From JABMOW01 sp964409335 (GTDB lineage Bacteria; Fidelibacterota; Marinisomatia; SCGC-AAA003-L08; JACNLC01): a DNA stretch of 47,407 nucleotides. Below the pieces are notes generated by a model, which worked only from the letters and a program-made list of their open reading frames with translations, did not search any database and had not been told where the DNA came from. The stretch's first letter is position 1; each line of letters starts with the position of its first letter. The translations under genes were made by a program, and so were the position numbers. Shown here piece by piece: positions 15,104 to 24,066 of this stretch. The DNA is taken from the NCBI GenBank assembly GCA_964409335.1, contig CAYPCW010000017.1:1-47407 (forward strand), in the 5' to 3' direction.

Positions 15104-17773
15104 CTATGTTGTTAGCGGGTTTGGTTTTTCAGAATCCAATTGATATTTTTTAATTGCCGTGCGGATCAGGGATGGTTTAATTTTTCCTTCATCTGACAGA
15201 CTGCTGAGTGCTGCCAGAACGATATAATAACGGCTCACTTCAAAGAAATCCCGTAATTCGGCACGTGCCTCACTTCTGCCAAAACCATCTGTCCCCAGAG
15301 CCGTAAAATTCAGATGGATAAAGGGTGCGATCTGTTCCGCCACCAGTTTTACGTAATCAGAAACAGCGATCACCGGTCCGCGTCGGGGATCAAGTGAACC
15401 GGTGACGGTGGGGATTCGGGCATCTTTTTCAGGATGAAGAATATTCCATCGTTTTTTATCCTCGCCATCTTTTCGAAGTTCACTGTAACTCGTTATACTC
15501 CAGACGTCGGATTCAATATCCCAGTCTCTTTTCAGAATTTCAGATGCCTTCAAAACTTCATTGAATATTGATCCGCTGCCCAGCAACTGCACATGACGTT
15601 TATTCGTTGAGTCTGATTTTTTATAGAGGTACATCCCCCGAAGGATACCTTCAGATGCATACCCTGCCTGGACTGGTTGTGAATAGTTTTCGTTGTAAAG
15701 AGTAATGTAATAGATCACATCTTCATTATTTTCAATCATGGCTTTGAGTCCGGCCTGAATAATAACGGCAATTTCATAAGCAAAAGCAGGGTCGTATGCC
15801 CGGAGATTCGGTACGATGGATGCCGCTAAATGACTATGACCATCCTGATGCTGCAGACCTTCGCCTGCCAGAGTTGTTCGTCCGGCAGTAGCACCCAGCA
15901 GAAATCCCCGCGTACGCATATCCGCAGCCGCCCAGATTAAATCGCCGACACGCTGAAATCCAAACATTGAATAATAAATGTAAAAGGGGATCATTTGGAC
16001 CCCGTGAGTGCTGTAGGATGTCCCTGCGGCGATAAAAGACGAAATCGCACCGGCTTCCGTAATACCCTCTTCTAAAATCTGACCATTCACAGCCTCTTTG
16101 TAATACAAAAATTGATCAGAATCTACGGGGTCGTAATTCTGTCCGTTATGGCTATAAATCCCCAATTGTCTGAACAGAGGGTCAATACCAAAAGTTCTTG
16201 CCTCGTCGGGGATGATAGGGACAACCATTTTACCGATATCTTTATTTTTGGTGAGGATTGTCAAAAGTCTGACAAACGCCATGGTGGTGGATAGTTCTCG
16301 ATCGCCTGACCCCTCCGTAAGTTCTTTGAAGACCTCAATACCGGGAGCGGGAAGTTTTTTCGCCAGATCCTTTCGGACGGGTAAAAAACCACAGAGCGCC
16401 TTCCTTCTTTCCAGTAGATACCGGATTTCCATACTCGCTTCATCAGGTCTGTAGAATGGGGTTGATTTTGCCACATCATCCGTTAACGGGATATCAAATC
16501 GTGAACGAAATTGCAGGAGTTCGTCTTCATTCAGTTTTTTTTGAGAATGCGTAATGTTTCGACCCTCCCCGGCTTCTCCCAATCCATAACCTTTGATCGT
16601 TCTAGCGAGGATGATCGTCGGTTGTCCAATGTGGGAAACGGCTTCGCTGAAAGCGGCATATACTTTCGCCGGATCGTGTCCTCCTACACGTAATTTCCAG
16701 AGTTCATCGTCGGTAAGATGATCAACCATTTTGGCAAGTTCGGGAGTTTTCCCCCAGAAATGTTTTCGGATATACGCGCCGCCTTCGACCACATATTTTA
16801 ATAAGTCACCATCAACGATCTCCTCCATGCGGTCCGCGAGGATTCCCGATTTATCATTGGAAAGCAGCGCATCCCAATCCGATCCCCACACGACCTTGAT
16901 CACGTTCCACCCTGCGCCGCGAAATGCGCCCTCAAGCTCCTGAATGATTTTTCCGTTGCCCCGCACCGGGCCGTCCAGTCTTTGCAAATTGCAGTTAACC
17001 ACAAAAATGAGATTATCCAGTTGCTCGCGGGAGGCCAGGGTGATCGCCCCTAAAGCTTCAGGTTCGTCCATTTCACCATCGCCTAAAAACGCCCAGACTT
17101 TTCTGCCAGCGTCATCGATAAACCCACGGTCGATCATGTATCTCATGAACCGTGCCTGATAGATGGCCATCAAAGGTCCAAGCCCCATTGACACGGTGGC
17201 AAATTGCCAAAAATCAGGCATGTGGTATGGGTGAGGATATGAGCTTAACCCGCCATTTTTAGCATTTTCACGTCTAAAATTTGTCAGTTTATCTTCGGAT
17301 AACCGTCCCTCTAAAAATGCGCGTCCATAAATGCCGGGGGAAGAGTGTCCCTGAAAGAGAACAAGATCACCGCCGGTGGGATGGTCATGTCCGCGTAAAA
17401 AATGGTTCTGTGCCACCTCAAGTAACGTTGCTGAAGACGCATAAGAAGAGATATGTCCGCCAATCCCGTGGCTTACATTATTCGCACGGACAACCATTGC
17501 CATGGCATTCCACCGGATTAAGGATTTTATTCGTCGCTCAAGAGCCCGGTCACCGGGATACGGTTTTTGATGAGACGGCGGGATAGTATTTTGAAAGGCC
17601 GTATTCGGGCTGTAAGGCATCCTTACCCCGTTTCTGCGGGCATGATCCATTAGTTTTTCTACTAGAAAATGAGCCCTGTCCGAACCCTGATTATCCAAAA
17701 CCGACTGGAGTGACTCAAGCCATTCCCGGGTTTCTTCAGGGTCTAAATCCATTTGCTCTTTTTTATCTTTCAT
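15104..17773 (-). CDS. aceE: Pyruvate dehydrogenase E1, homodimeric type
   Basis: This 889-residue protein is the single-chain E1 of the pyruvate dehydrogenase complex, decarboxylating pyruvate with thiamine diphosphate and acetylating the E2 lipoyl group. Seen: VRANNVSHGIGGHISSYAS near the N-terminus (substrate and cofactor His), HPTGGDLVLFQGHSSPGIYG, the ThDP motif GDGEMDEPEALG through VVNCNLQRLDGP (about 230-270), and the C-terminal transketolase-like domain with LGTDGFGRSEARAELRDFFE. The length equals that of E. coli AceE. The frame is open to 17824, but the ATG at 17773 has GAGGA about 6 bases upstream and fits family starts. About 190 bases separate it from the DHOD-like gene, room for its own promoter. 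Confidence 0.96.
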   Translation of the reverse strand: MKDKKEQMDLDPEETREWLESLQSVLDNQGSDRAHFLVEKLMDHARRNGVRMPYSPNTAFQNTIPPSHQKPYPGDRALERRIKSLIRWNAMAMVVRANNVSHGIGGHISSYASSATLLEVAQNHFLRGHDHPTGGDLVLFQGHSSPGIYGRAFLEGRLSEDKLTNFRRENAKNGGLSSYPHPYHMPDFWQFATVSMGLGPLMAIYQARFMRYMIDRGFIDDAGRKVWAFLGDGEMDEPEALGAITLASREQLDNLIFVVNCNLQRLDGPVRGNGKIIQELEGAFRGAGWNVIKVVWGSDWDALLSNDKSGILADRMEEIVDGDLLKYVVEGGAYIRKHFWGKTPELAKMVDHLTDDELWKLRVGGHDPAKVYAAFSEAVSHIGQPTIILARTIKGYGLGEAGEGRNITHSQKKLNEDELLQFRSRFDIPLTDDVAKSTPFYRPDEASMEIRYLLERRKALCGFLPVRKDLAKKLPAPGIEVFKELTEGSGDRELSTTMAFVRLLTILTKNKDIGKMVVPIIPDEARTFGIDPLFRQLGIYSHNGQNYDPVDSDQFLYYKEAVNGQILEEGITEAGAISSFIAAGTSYSTHGVQMIPFYIYYSMFGFQRVGDLIWAAADMRTRGFLLGATAGRTTLAGEGLQHQDGHSHLAASIVPNLRAYDPAFAYEIAVIIQAGLKAMIENNEDVIYYITLYNENYSQPVQAGYASEGILRGMYLYKKSDSTNKRHVQLLGSGSIFNEVLKASEILKRDWDIESDVWSITSYSELRKDGEDKKRWNILHPEKDARIPTVTGSLDPRRGPVIAVSDYVKLVAEQIAPFIHLNFTALGTDGFGRSEARAELRDFFEVSRYYIVLAALSSLSDEGKIKPSLIRTAIKKYQLDSEKPNPLTT

Positions 17774-17963
17774 AAAATTCCTCAGGTAATCGTAAATATT
17801 TACGTTATTAAGTTCGAAAACCACGAAGATTCTGATTGAAGTAATTTTAAAATAATATAAGAATCATCCGCAATCAGTCCATCCTCATCAAACAAACACT
17901 TTTTAAGACTGACACTTTAATCATGAATAGCGATGCAGGTGATTGCATCATATAAAAATATAC

Positions 17964-18962
17964 CTACAGAGTCGGTTGGTATTCCTGCAGAATTTTAATG
18001 TAGTTGGCACGCATAAACGCACCGGGATCGGGAACATTTCTCATACTCATTGATCCGCGCATTTGGGTCAAACTATCATACTCATTTTCATCCATCCACT
18101 GAAGTATGCCCTTGAGTATCTTTTCGATATGGGACGGCCCAAATTTCAATAGGGCAGAAGCCATCATTGTCACATCCGCCCCGACCATCGTGAGTTTTAA
18201 AACATCATCTGCCGTATGCACACCCGATGTGGCGGCCAAGGACAGATGAACCTGTTTCCAGAGAACCGCTATCCATCTTAAAGGCAACAACACTTCATAT
18301 GATGTACTGAGGGTGAGGGCAGAAATGACCTTCAGATTTTCAATATCAATATCCGGTTGATAAAAGCGGTTAAACATGACCAGCGCGTCGGCGCCCGCCA
18401 GTTGCACTTGATGGGCAAAATGAGGCAGTGCTGTAAAGGCAGGTCCGATTTTTAGAGCGACCGGGATTGTTACTTTTTCCCGGATACTTCGAAGAATATC
18501 TAAGTGAGTCCGGATGACATTTTCTCCGGATTCCTTCATTTCGCTGGGCATATAATAAACATTAAGCTCTAATCCGTCAGCGCCTGCTTCTTCAATCAAT
18601 CCTGCTTTTTCCACCCATCCCCCTTTGGACACACCATTCAGACTCCCGATGATAGGGATATCCACGGCAGTCTTTAACTTTCTGATCTGGTTCAGATATT
18701 CTTCAGGTCCTTCCCAAACTTTATGATGGTCAGGGAAATAGGATAATGATTCAGCAAAACTTTCGCTTCCGTGAGATAGATAAAACTCCAGTTCACTGTC
18801 TTCATGATGTATTTCTTCTTCAAACAACGAGTACATTACTACACCGGCAGCGCCCGCTTCTTCCAGTTTTTTTACCGTGTCCACATTACGGGAAAGCGGG
18901 GAAGCAGAAACGACAAGGGGATTTTTTAAATCCAACCCCATATATTTTGTTGATAATCTCAT
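17964..18962 (-). CDS. Dihydroorotate dehydrogenase-like flavoprotein beside PFOR
   Basis: The 332-residue protein has the FMN-binding TIM-barrel of dihydroorotate dehydrogenases: start STKYMGLDLKNPLVVSASPL, a central ADGLELNVYYMPSE block, VALKIGP, ADALVMFNRFYQPD, and the phosphate-binding GVHTADDVLKLTMVGADVTM. The usual catalytic site in the LNxSCPN-type loop reads LNVYYMP, so neither the Cys nor the Ser base is present. The protein is therefore unlikely to be PyrD; in many anaerobes a protein of this kind sits beside pyruvate:ferredoxin oxidoreductase. It starts 3 bases after nifJ stops, with AAGGAG inside the end of nifJ, so the two are translated from one message. A redox role linked to PFOR is inference. 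Confidence 0.85.
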   Translation of the reverse strand: MRLSTKYMGLDLKNPLVVSASPLSRNVDTVKKLEEAGAAGVVMYSLFEEEIHHEDSELEFYLSHGSESFAESLSYFPDHHKVWEGPEEYLNQIRKLKTAVDIPIIGSLNGVSKGGWVEKAGLIEEAGADGLELNVYYMPSEMKESGENVIRTHLDILRSIREKVTIPVALKIGPAFTALPHFAHQVQLAGADALVMFNRFYQPDIDIENLKVISALTLSTSYEVLLPLRWIAVLWKQVHLSLAATSGVHTADDVLKLTMVGADVTMMASALLKFGPSHIEKILKGILQWMDENEYDSLTQMRGSMSMRNVPDPGAFMRANYIKILQEYQPTL

Positions 18963-18965
18963 GGG

Positions 18966-21900
18966 CTACTCCTTTATGGCAGGATGTGCAGGATCTAGCT
19001 TAGCAAGTTTGTGATAATATTCATATTGATCTTTGGCGAATTGATCCGCTTTGTGAAGTAATTCATGAGCCCGTTCAGGCATGCTTTTTGTCAACATTTT
19101 GAATCGATTCTCTTTGTACAAATATTCCTTGATATGGATGCTGGGAGCTTTGGAATCCAGTATTAACGGATTTTTCCCTTGCAAATTTAAAGTCGGATTG
19201 TACCTGAATAAGGACCAATGACCACTCTCGACGGCTAACTTATGTTGTTCCATTCCTTTGGTCATGTTTATTCCATGGGCGATACAGTGACTATATGCGA
19301 TAATGATGGAAACCCCCGGGTATGCTTCCGCTTCAATAAACGCCTTTACCGTCTGGGCATCGTTGGCGCCCATGGCTACCTTTGCAACATAAACACTTCC
19401 GTAGCTCATGGCGATCATACCCAGATCTTTTTTCCCCGTATCTTTACCTGCACTGGCAAATTTGGCAACTGCGCCGATGGGCGTCGCTTTCGAAGCCTGT
19501 CCGCCCGTATTACTATAGACTTCGGTGTCGAGTACCAGGATATTTACATCCTTCCCCGACGCCATAACATGATCCAGCCCGCCGAAACCAATATCATAAG
19601 CCCATCCGTCACCTCCGACGATCCACACGCTCTTCTTGACCAGATTGTCAGAAATAGACAGAAGTTGTTTTGCATCAAAGGTGTTGATATGTTCCAGAAT
19701 ATTATTCATTTTTTCCACCCGGTGCCGTTGTTCGAAAATTCCGGATTCTTCAGATTGATTTGCATTTTGGATAGAATTCAGCAATTCATCCCCAATCTGA
19801 TCCCTGAATAGTTCAGCCATTTCCAGAGCGTATTCACGATGCTTATCAATGGTAAGTCTAAAACCCAATCCAAATTCGGCATTATCTTCAAATAAAGAGT
19901 TTGACCATGATGGACCCCTGCCCGCCAGATTTTTAGCCCAGGGGGTGGTGGGGAGGTTCCCCCCGTAAATGGATGAACATCCGGTGGCATTTGCCACAAC
20001 CATCCGATCACCAAATAATTGGGATGCGAGTTTGATATAGGGCGTTTCACCACAGCCGGAACATGCCCCTGAAAATTCAAACAACGGTTCTAATATTTGT
20101 GATCCCTTAACCGTGTTTTGTTTTACCCGATCTCGGTCCGCTTCAGGAAGAGTGAGAAAAAACTCCCAATTTGTATTTTCTGAATCCCGTAGTGATGGTT
20201 GAAATTCCATATTTATGGCTTTCAGGCTTACATTGGATTTGTCTTTAACCGGGCAAACTTCCACGCAGATCGCACACCCTGTACAATCTTCCGGAGCGAC
20301 CTGAAGGGAATAAACTTCCGAATCAGACCATTCACGTCCCTTTGAATCAATAAATTTGAACGTTTCCGGGGCTGCTTTGAGATATTTTTTATCATATACC
20401 TTCGGCCGGATGACGCCATGGGGACAAACAATGGCGCATTTATTACATTGGATACATATCTCCGCGTTCCAAACGGGAATCTCGGTTGAAATATTCCGTT
20501 TTTCCCACTGGGTGGTATCCGTGGGCCAGGTACCGTCAATCGGCATTGCGCTGACTGGCAGGTCGTCTCCTAAACCGGCGATGAGCACACCCGTTACCTT
20601 TTTAACAAAATCCGGCGCATGGCTGGGGATTTGTGCATAGGCGATCTCCGTGCCCGTTGCGATATCCGGAACCTTAATCTGATGCAAATTAGCCAGAGTC
20701 TGATCGACGGCATGGAAGTTTGTCTTTACAATTTCTTCCCCTTTTTGACCATAGGTCTTTTTGATTGCTCGCTTTATTTTATCGATGGCTTCATCTTTTG
20801 GCAATATTCCGGAGATGGCAAAGAAACAGGTTTGCATGATTGTATTAATACGCATCCCCATACCGGTATCTTTGGCGACATTTAAGGCATTTATGTTATA
20901 GAAATTTATCTTTTTATCGAGGATTTGTTTTTGAACATTACGGGAGAGATTGTCCCAAACTTCGTCGTGAGTAAAGGGACTGTTTAATAAAAACGTACCT
21001 TTCGGAACCACATATTTCAGGATATCCATTGTTTTCAAAAACTCGAAATTGTGGCAGGCGACAAAATTTGAATTTCGGATAAGATAGGTTGATTGAATTT
21101 TCTCGTTTCCAAACCGCAGGTGGGAAATCGTCATACTTCCTGCTTTTTTTGAATCATAAACGAAATATCCCTGTGCATAGTTGTCTGTTTCTTCGCCAAT
21201 AATTTTAATTGAATTTTTGTTTGCACCAACGGTACCGTCTGCGCCCAGTCCAAAAAACATGCCTCTGAAAATATTGTCCCCCGTAGCTGTATAATCAGGA
21301 TCGAACGTCAGACTGGAAAGTGTGACATCATCATTGATGCCAATGGTAAATCGATTTTTAGGGATGTCCCTACGCAGTTCGTCGAAAACCCCTTTAACCA
21401 TACCCGGTGTAAATTCTTTTGAGGATAGTCCGTATCGTCCACCTACGATCGCCGGTGTTGTGCTTCCTTGTGATGATTCAGCAAACGCAGTGACGACATC
21501 CTGATACAGGGGTTCACCCAAAGATCCGGGTTCTTTTGTTCTGTCGAGAACAGCAATTTTTTTCACCGAAGCAGGGATGGAATTCATGAAGTGTTTTGCC
21601 GAGAAGGGACGAAACAGCCTGACTTTGACCATTCCAACTTTTTCGCCATTTTTAATCATAAACTTCACGGTTTCATCAACGGTTTCCGCCCCGGACCCCA
21701 TGATAATGATTATTCGATCAGCTTCAGGATGCCCCTCGTAATCAAACAGATGATATTGTCGCCCTACCACCTGAGCAAATTTGTCCATGGTCACTTGAAC
21801 CGTTTCCGGTGCGGCGTCATAATAGGGATTGCAGGCTTCCCGGGATTGAAAATAAGTATCCGGGTTTTGTGCGGTTCCCCGTAAGACTGGCTGGTTGGGG

Positions 21901-22526
21901 TTCAACCCGCGCTTTCGATGAGCAAATACTAAATCATGATCAATCAGCGCTTTAATGTCATCTTCGGTAAGTTGTTCGATTTTCATGACTTCGTGAGAGG
22001 TTCTGAAACCATCGAAGAAGTGTAAAAACGGGATACGGCTTTTTAGGGTAGCTGCTTGGGCAACAAGGGCAAAATCCATCACTTCCTGAACACTATTGGA
22101 TACAAATAACGCCCATCCGGTTGACCGGGTAGCCATGACATCACTGTGATCGCCGAATATTGATAATGCATGGGTTGCAATAGTTCTGGCGGCGACATGG
22201 AATACGGTTGAAGTCAATTCTCCCGCAATTTTATACATATTGGGGATCATTAATAGCAATCCCTGGGATGATGTAAAGGTTGTTGTCAGGGCGCCTGTCT
22301 GAAGCGCACCGTGTACGGTACCGGCAGCTCCGCCTTCACTCTGCATTTCAATCACCGAAGGCACAGTTCCCCATATATTCTTTTTTCCCAGCGAAGACCA
22401 CATATCCGATTGTTCACCCATGGGGGAGGAGGGCGTTATCGGATAAATAGCGATCACTTCATTTGTATAATGCGCTATGTAGGCAACAGCTTCGTTACCA
22501 TCAATGGTAACCATCTTTCGTGTCAT
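18966..22526 (-). CDS. nifJ: Pyruvate:ferredoxin (flavodoxin) oxidoreductase
   Basis: The 1186-residue single-chain enzyme converts pyruvate and CoA to acetyl-CoA and CO2, reducing ferredoxin or flavodoxin. Domains in order: pyrimidine-binding N-terminal domain (IYPITPSSPMGEQSD, about residues 27-42), domain II/III with RLFRPFSAKHF, gamma-like domain with GADGTVGANKNSIKIIG, a two-cluster ferredoxin domain (CIQCNKCAIVCPHG and CTGCAICVEVCPVK, about 690-770), and the C-terminal ThDP domain with CSGCGETPY, GGDGWAYDIGFGGLDHV and EVYSNTGGQASKATPIGA plus a final cysteine-bearing tail. It is of normal length. The start ATG at 22526 follows AAGGA by 10 bases; an ATG four codons later is also possible. 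Oxygen-sensitive, so it probably works under low oxygen, alternating with the PDH complex encoded downstream. Confidence 0.96.
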   Translation of the reverse strand: MTRKMVTIDGNEAVAYIAHYTNEVIAIYPITPSSPMGEQSDMWSSLGKKNIWGTVPSVIEMQSEGGAAGTVHGALQTGALTTTFTSSQGLLLMIPNMYKIAGELTSTVFHVAARTIATHALSIFGDHSDVMATRSTGWALFVSNSVQEVMDFALVAQAATLKSRIPFLHFFDGFRTSHEVMKIEQLTEDDIKALIDHDLVFAHRKRGLNPNQPVLRGTAQNPDTYFQSREACNPYYDAAPETVQVTMDKFAQVVGRQYHLFDYEGHPEADRIIIIMGSGAETVDETVKFMIKNGEKVGMVKVRLFRPFSAKHFMNSIPASVKKIAVLDRTKEPGSLGEPLYQDVVTAFAESSQGSTTPAIVGGRYGLSSKEFTPGMVKGVFDELRRDIPKNRFTIGINDDVTLSSLTFDPDYTATGDNIFRGMFFGLGADGTVGANKNSIKIIGEETDNYAQGYFVYDSKKAGSMTISHLRFGNEKIQSTYLIRNSNFVACHNFEFLKTMDILKYVVPKGTFLLNSPFTHDEVWDNLSRNVQKQILDKKINFYNINALNVAKDTGMGMRINTIMQTCFFAISGILPKDEAIDKIKRAIKKTYGQKGEEIVKTNFHAVDQTLANLHQIKVPDIATGTEIAYAQIPSHAPDFVKKVTGVLIAGLGDDLPVSAMPIDGTWPTDTTQWEKRNISTEIPVWNAEICIQCNKCAIVCPHGVIRPKVYDKKYLKAAPETFKFIDSKGREWSDSEVYSLQVAPEDCTGCAICVEVCPVKDKSNVSLKAINMEFQPSLRDSENTNWEFFLTLPEADRDRVKQNTVKGSQILEPLFEFSGACSGCGETPYIKLASQLFGDRMVVANATGCSSIYGGNLPTTPWAKNLAGRGPSWSNSLFEDNAEFGLGFRLTIDKHREYALEMAELFRDQIGDELLNSIQNANQSEESGIFEQRHRVEKMNNILEHINTFDAKQLLSISDNLVKKSVWIVGGDGWAYDIGFGGLDHVMASGKDVNILVLDTEVYSNTGGQASKATPIGAVAKFASAGKDTGKKDLGMIAMSYGSVYVAKVAMGANDAQTVKAFIEAEAYPGVSIIIAYSHCIAHGINMTKGMEQHKLAVESGHWSLFRYNPTLNLQGKNPLILDSKAPSIHIKEYLYKENRFKMLTKSMPERAHELLHKADQFAKDQYEYYHKLAKLDPAHPAIKE

Positions 22527-22848
22527 ACGGTGTAAATCCTTATAAAAAAGTAAAAATAAATAACCTGTAATCGGCTTGTCTGTATAAAAACACTTAGATT
22601 TATCAAAATCCAGGACTGAAATTTACGACTGAACCTTCATTGGTATTTCGGCGAAGGATAAACTTTAACATGAGATTGAAAAGACAAACCTGAATTTATG
22701 TCATCCTTTTAAAATGTTGAAAATAAATGAATTAAGTGAAAAATAAATTTCGAGTAAAATAATTCTACCGATATTTCGTAATTTTTTTATCAGGAATCTG
22801 AACCCATTAGTCACTATTTAACGAGTTACTAACGTAAACCGGAGTACC
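22527..22848. promoter_or_regulatory. Divergent intergenic region between nifJ and pfp
   Basis: This 322-base AT-rich stretch separates nifJ (leftward) from pfp (rightward) and must hold promoters for both central-carbon units. A candidate nifJ promoter on the - strand has TTGATA (22601-22606 on the + strand reads TATCAA) and TATACA (22581-22586), with a short 14-base spacer. GGAG sits before the pfp ATG. I see no gene, RNA structure or clear repressor palindrome. Confidence 0.4.
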
Positions 22849-24039
22849 ATGAAAATAGGAATCTTAACTGCAGGCGGTTTAGCCCCATGTCTGTCTGCGT
22901 CAATTGGCGAACTGATCGTCCAATACACACAACACGCACCGGAGGCCGCAATCGTCGGATATTTAAACGGTTACAAAGGACTTCTGCTCGGTAAATCAAT
23001 TCGGATCACGGATACGGTTAGAGAAAATGCCGGAATACTGAGTCAGTTTGGTGGCAGTCCCATCGGTAATTCCCGTGTCAAGTTGACCAATGTGGAAGAC
23101 TGTGAGAAAAAAGGATATGTTTTACCCGGAGAGTTACCCCTTAAAAAAGCCGCTGAACAGTTAATCAAAGACGGGGTTACGATCCTTCATACCATTGGAG
23201 GGGATGATACGAATACGATGGCAGCACAATTATCTGAATTTCTCTCAAACAAAGGGATAGAACTCACCGTGGTTGGTCTGCCTAAAACTGTCGATAATGA
23301 TGTGTATCCAATTATTCAGACATTAGGCGCATGGACCGCCGCTGAACAAGGCGCAATCTTCTTTGAGAACATTGCCAATGAGAATACTACCAGTTCACGG
23401 CAATTGATCATTCACGAGGTGATGGGGAGACATTGCGGATGGCTGGCCGCTGCAACGGCTGATAATTATAGAAACCGATTGGGATCACGCCGGTTCCTGG
23501 ATGATATCCTCCTGACAAAAGACAGGTGGGATGTGGATGCAGTTTATATACCAGAATCGGTAATTGATTTTAAAAGCGAGGCAAAGCGGTTGAAATCACT
23601 TATGGATTGTAAAGATTCGGTGAATATCTTTCTGAGTGAAGGCGCCGGCATGAATAGCATTATTAGCGAATTGGAACAGAACGGTACGACGGTAGAAAAA
23701 GATTCATTTGGACATTACCGGCTTGACGCGATTAATCCTGGAAAATGGTTTGGAGAACAGTTTGCAAATATGATCAGGTCAGACAAGGTGTTGGTACAGA
23801 AAAGCGGATATTTTGCCAGATCCGCCGCTCCGAATAAAAAAGACCTCGACTTAATTAAACGGTCAGCCGAACTCGCGGTCGCGTGCGGGCTTAAAAGTGT
23901 TAGTGGCGTGGTGGGGTTGGACGAGGCGAAAAACGGGGAACTGTCCCTCATTGATTTTAACCGGATAAAAGGAGGGAAACCGTTTGACGTCTCTCTGTTA
24001 TGGTATCAAAGTATGCTCCGGGATATCGGACAAATGTAA
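22849..24039 (+). CDS. pfp: Pyrophosphate-dependent phosphofructokinase
   Basis: The 396-residue enzyme phosphorylates fructose 6-phosphate. Seen: the N-terminal GILTAGGLAPCLSASIG loop (a divergent form of the usual GGxxPG), the nucleotide/PPi loop GGDDTNT (about residues 122-128), and LPKTVDNDV with the lysine typical of PPi users and the catalytic Asp, followed by EVMGRHCGWLAA. The second Asp in GGDDT in place of the Gly of ATP enzymes (GGDGS), together with the Lys, marks PPi as phosphoryl donor; the reaction is then reversible and can serve gluconeogenesis. The ATG follows GGAG. It is followed 27 bases later by fructose-bisphosphate aldolase, the next step of glycolysis. The divergent first loop is unusual but seen in some PPi-PFK clades. 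Confidence 0.9.
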   Translation: MKIGILTAGGLAPCLSASIGELIVQYTQHAPEAAIVGYLNGYKGLLLGKSIRITDTVRENAGILSQFGGSPIGNSRVKLTNVEDCEKKGYVLPGELPLKKAAEQLIKDGVTILHTIGGDDTNTMAAQLSEFLSNKGIELTVVGLPKTVDNDVYPIIQTLGAWTAAEQGAIFFENIANENTTSSRQLIIHEVMGRHCGWLAAATADNYRNRLGSRRFLDDILLTKDRWDVDAVYIPESVIDFKSEAKRLKSLMDCKDSVNIFLSEGAGMNSIISELEQNGTTVEKDSFGHYRLDAINPGKWFGEQFANMIRSDKVLVQKSGYFARSAAPNKKDLDLIKRSAELAVACGLKSVSGVVGLDEAKNGELSLIDFNRIKGGKPFDVSLLWYQSMLRDIGQM

Positions 24040-24066
24040 ATTATAAACAAAATATATAAGGAAAAT

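Noticed and set aside
19242..19811. 189-codon + strand frame within nifJ
   Set aside because: Antisense shadow of the well-supported PFOR gene.
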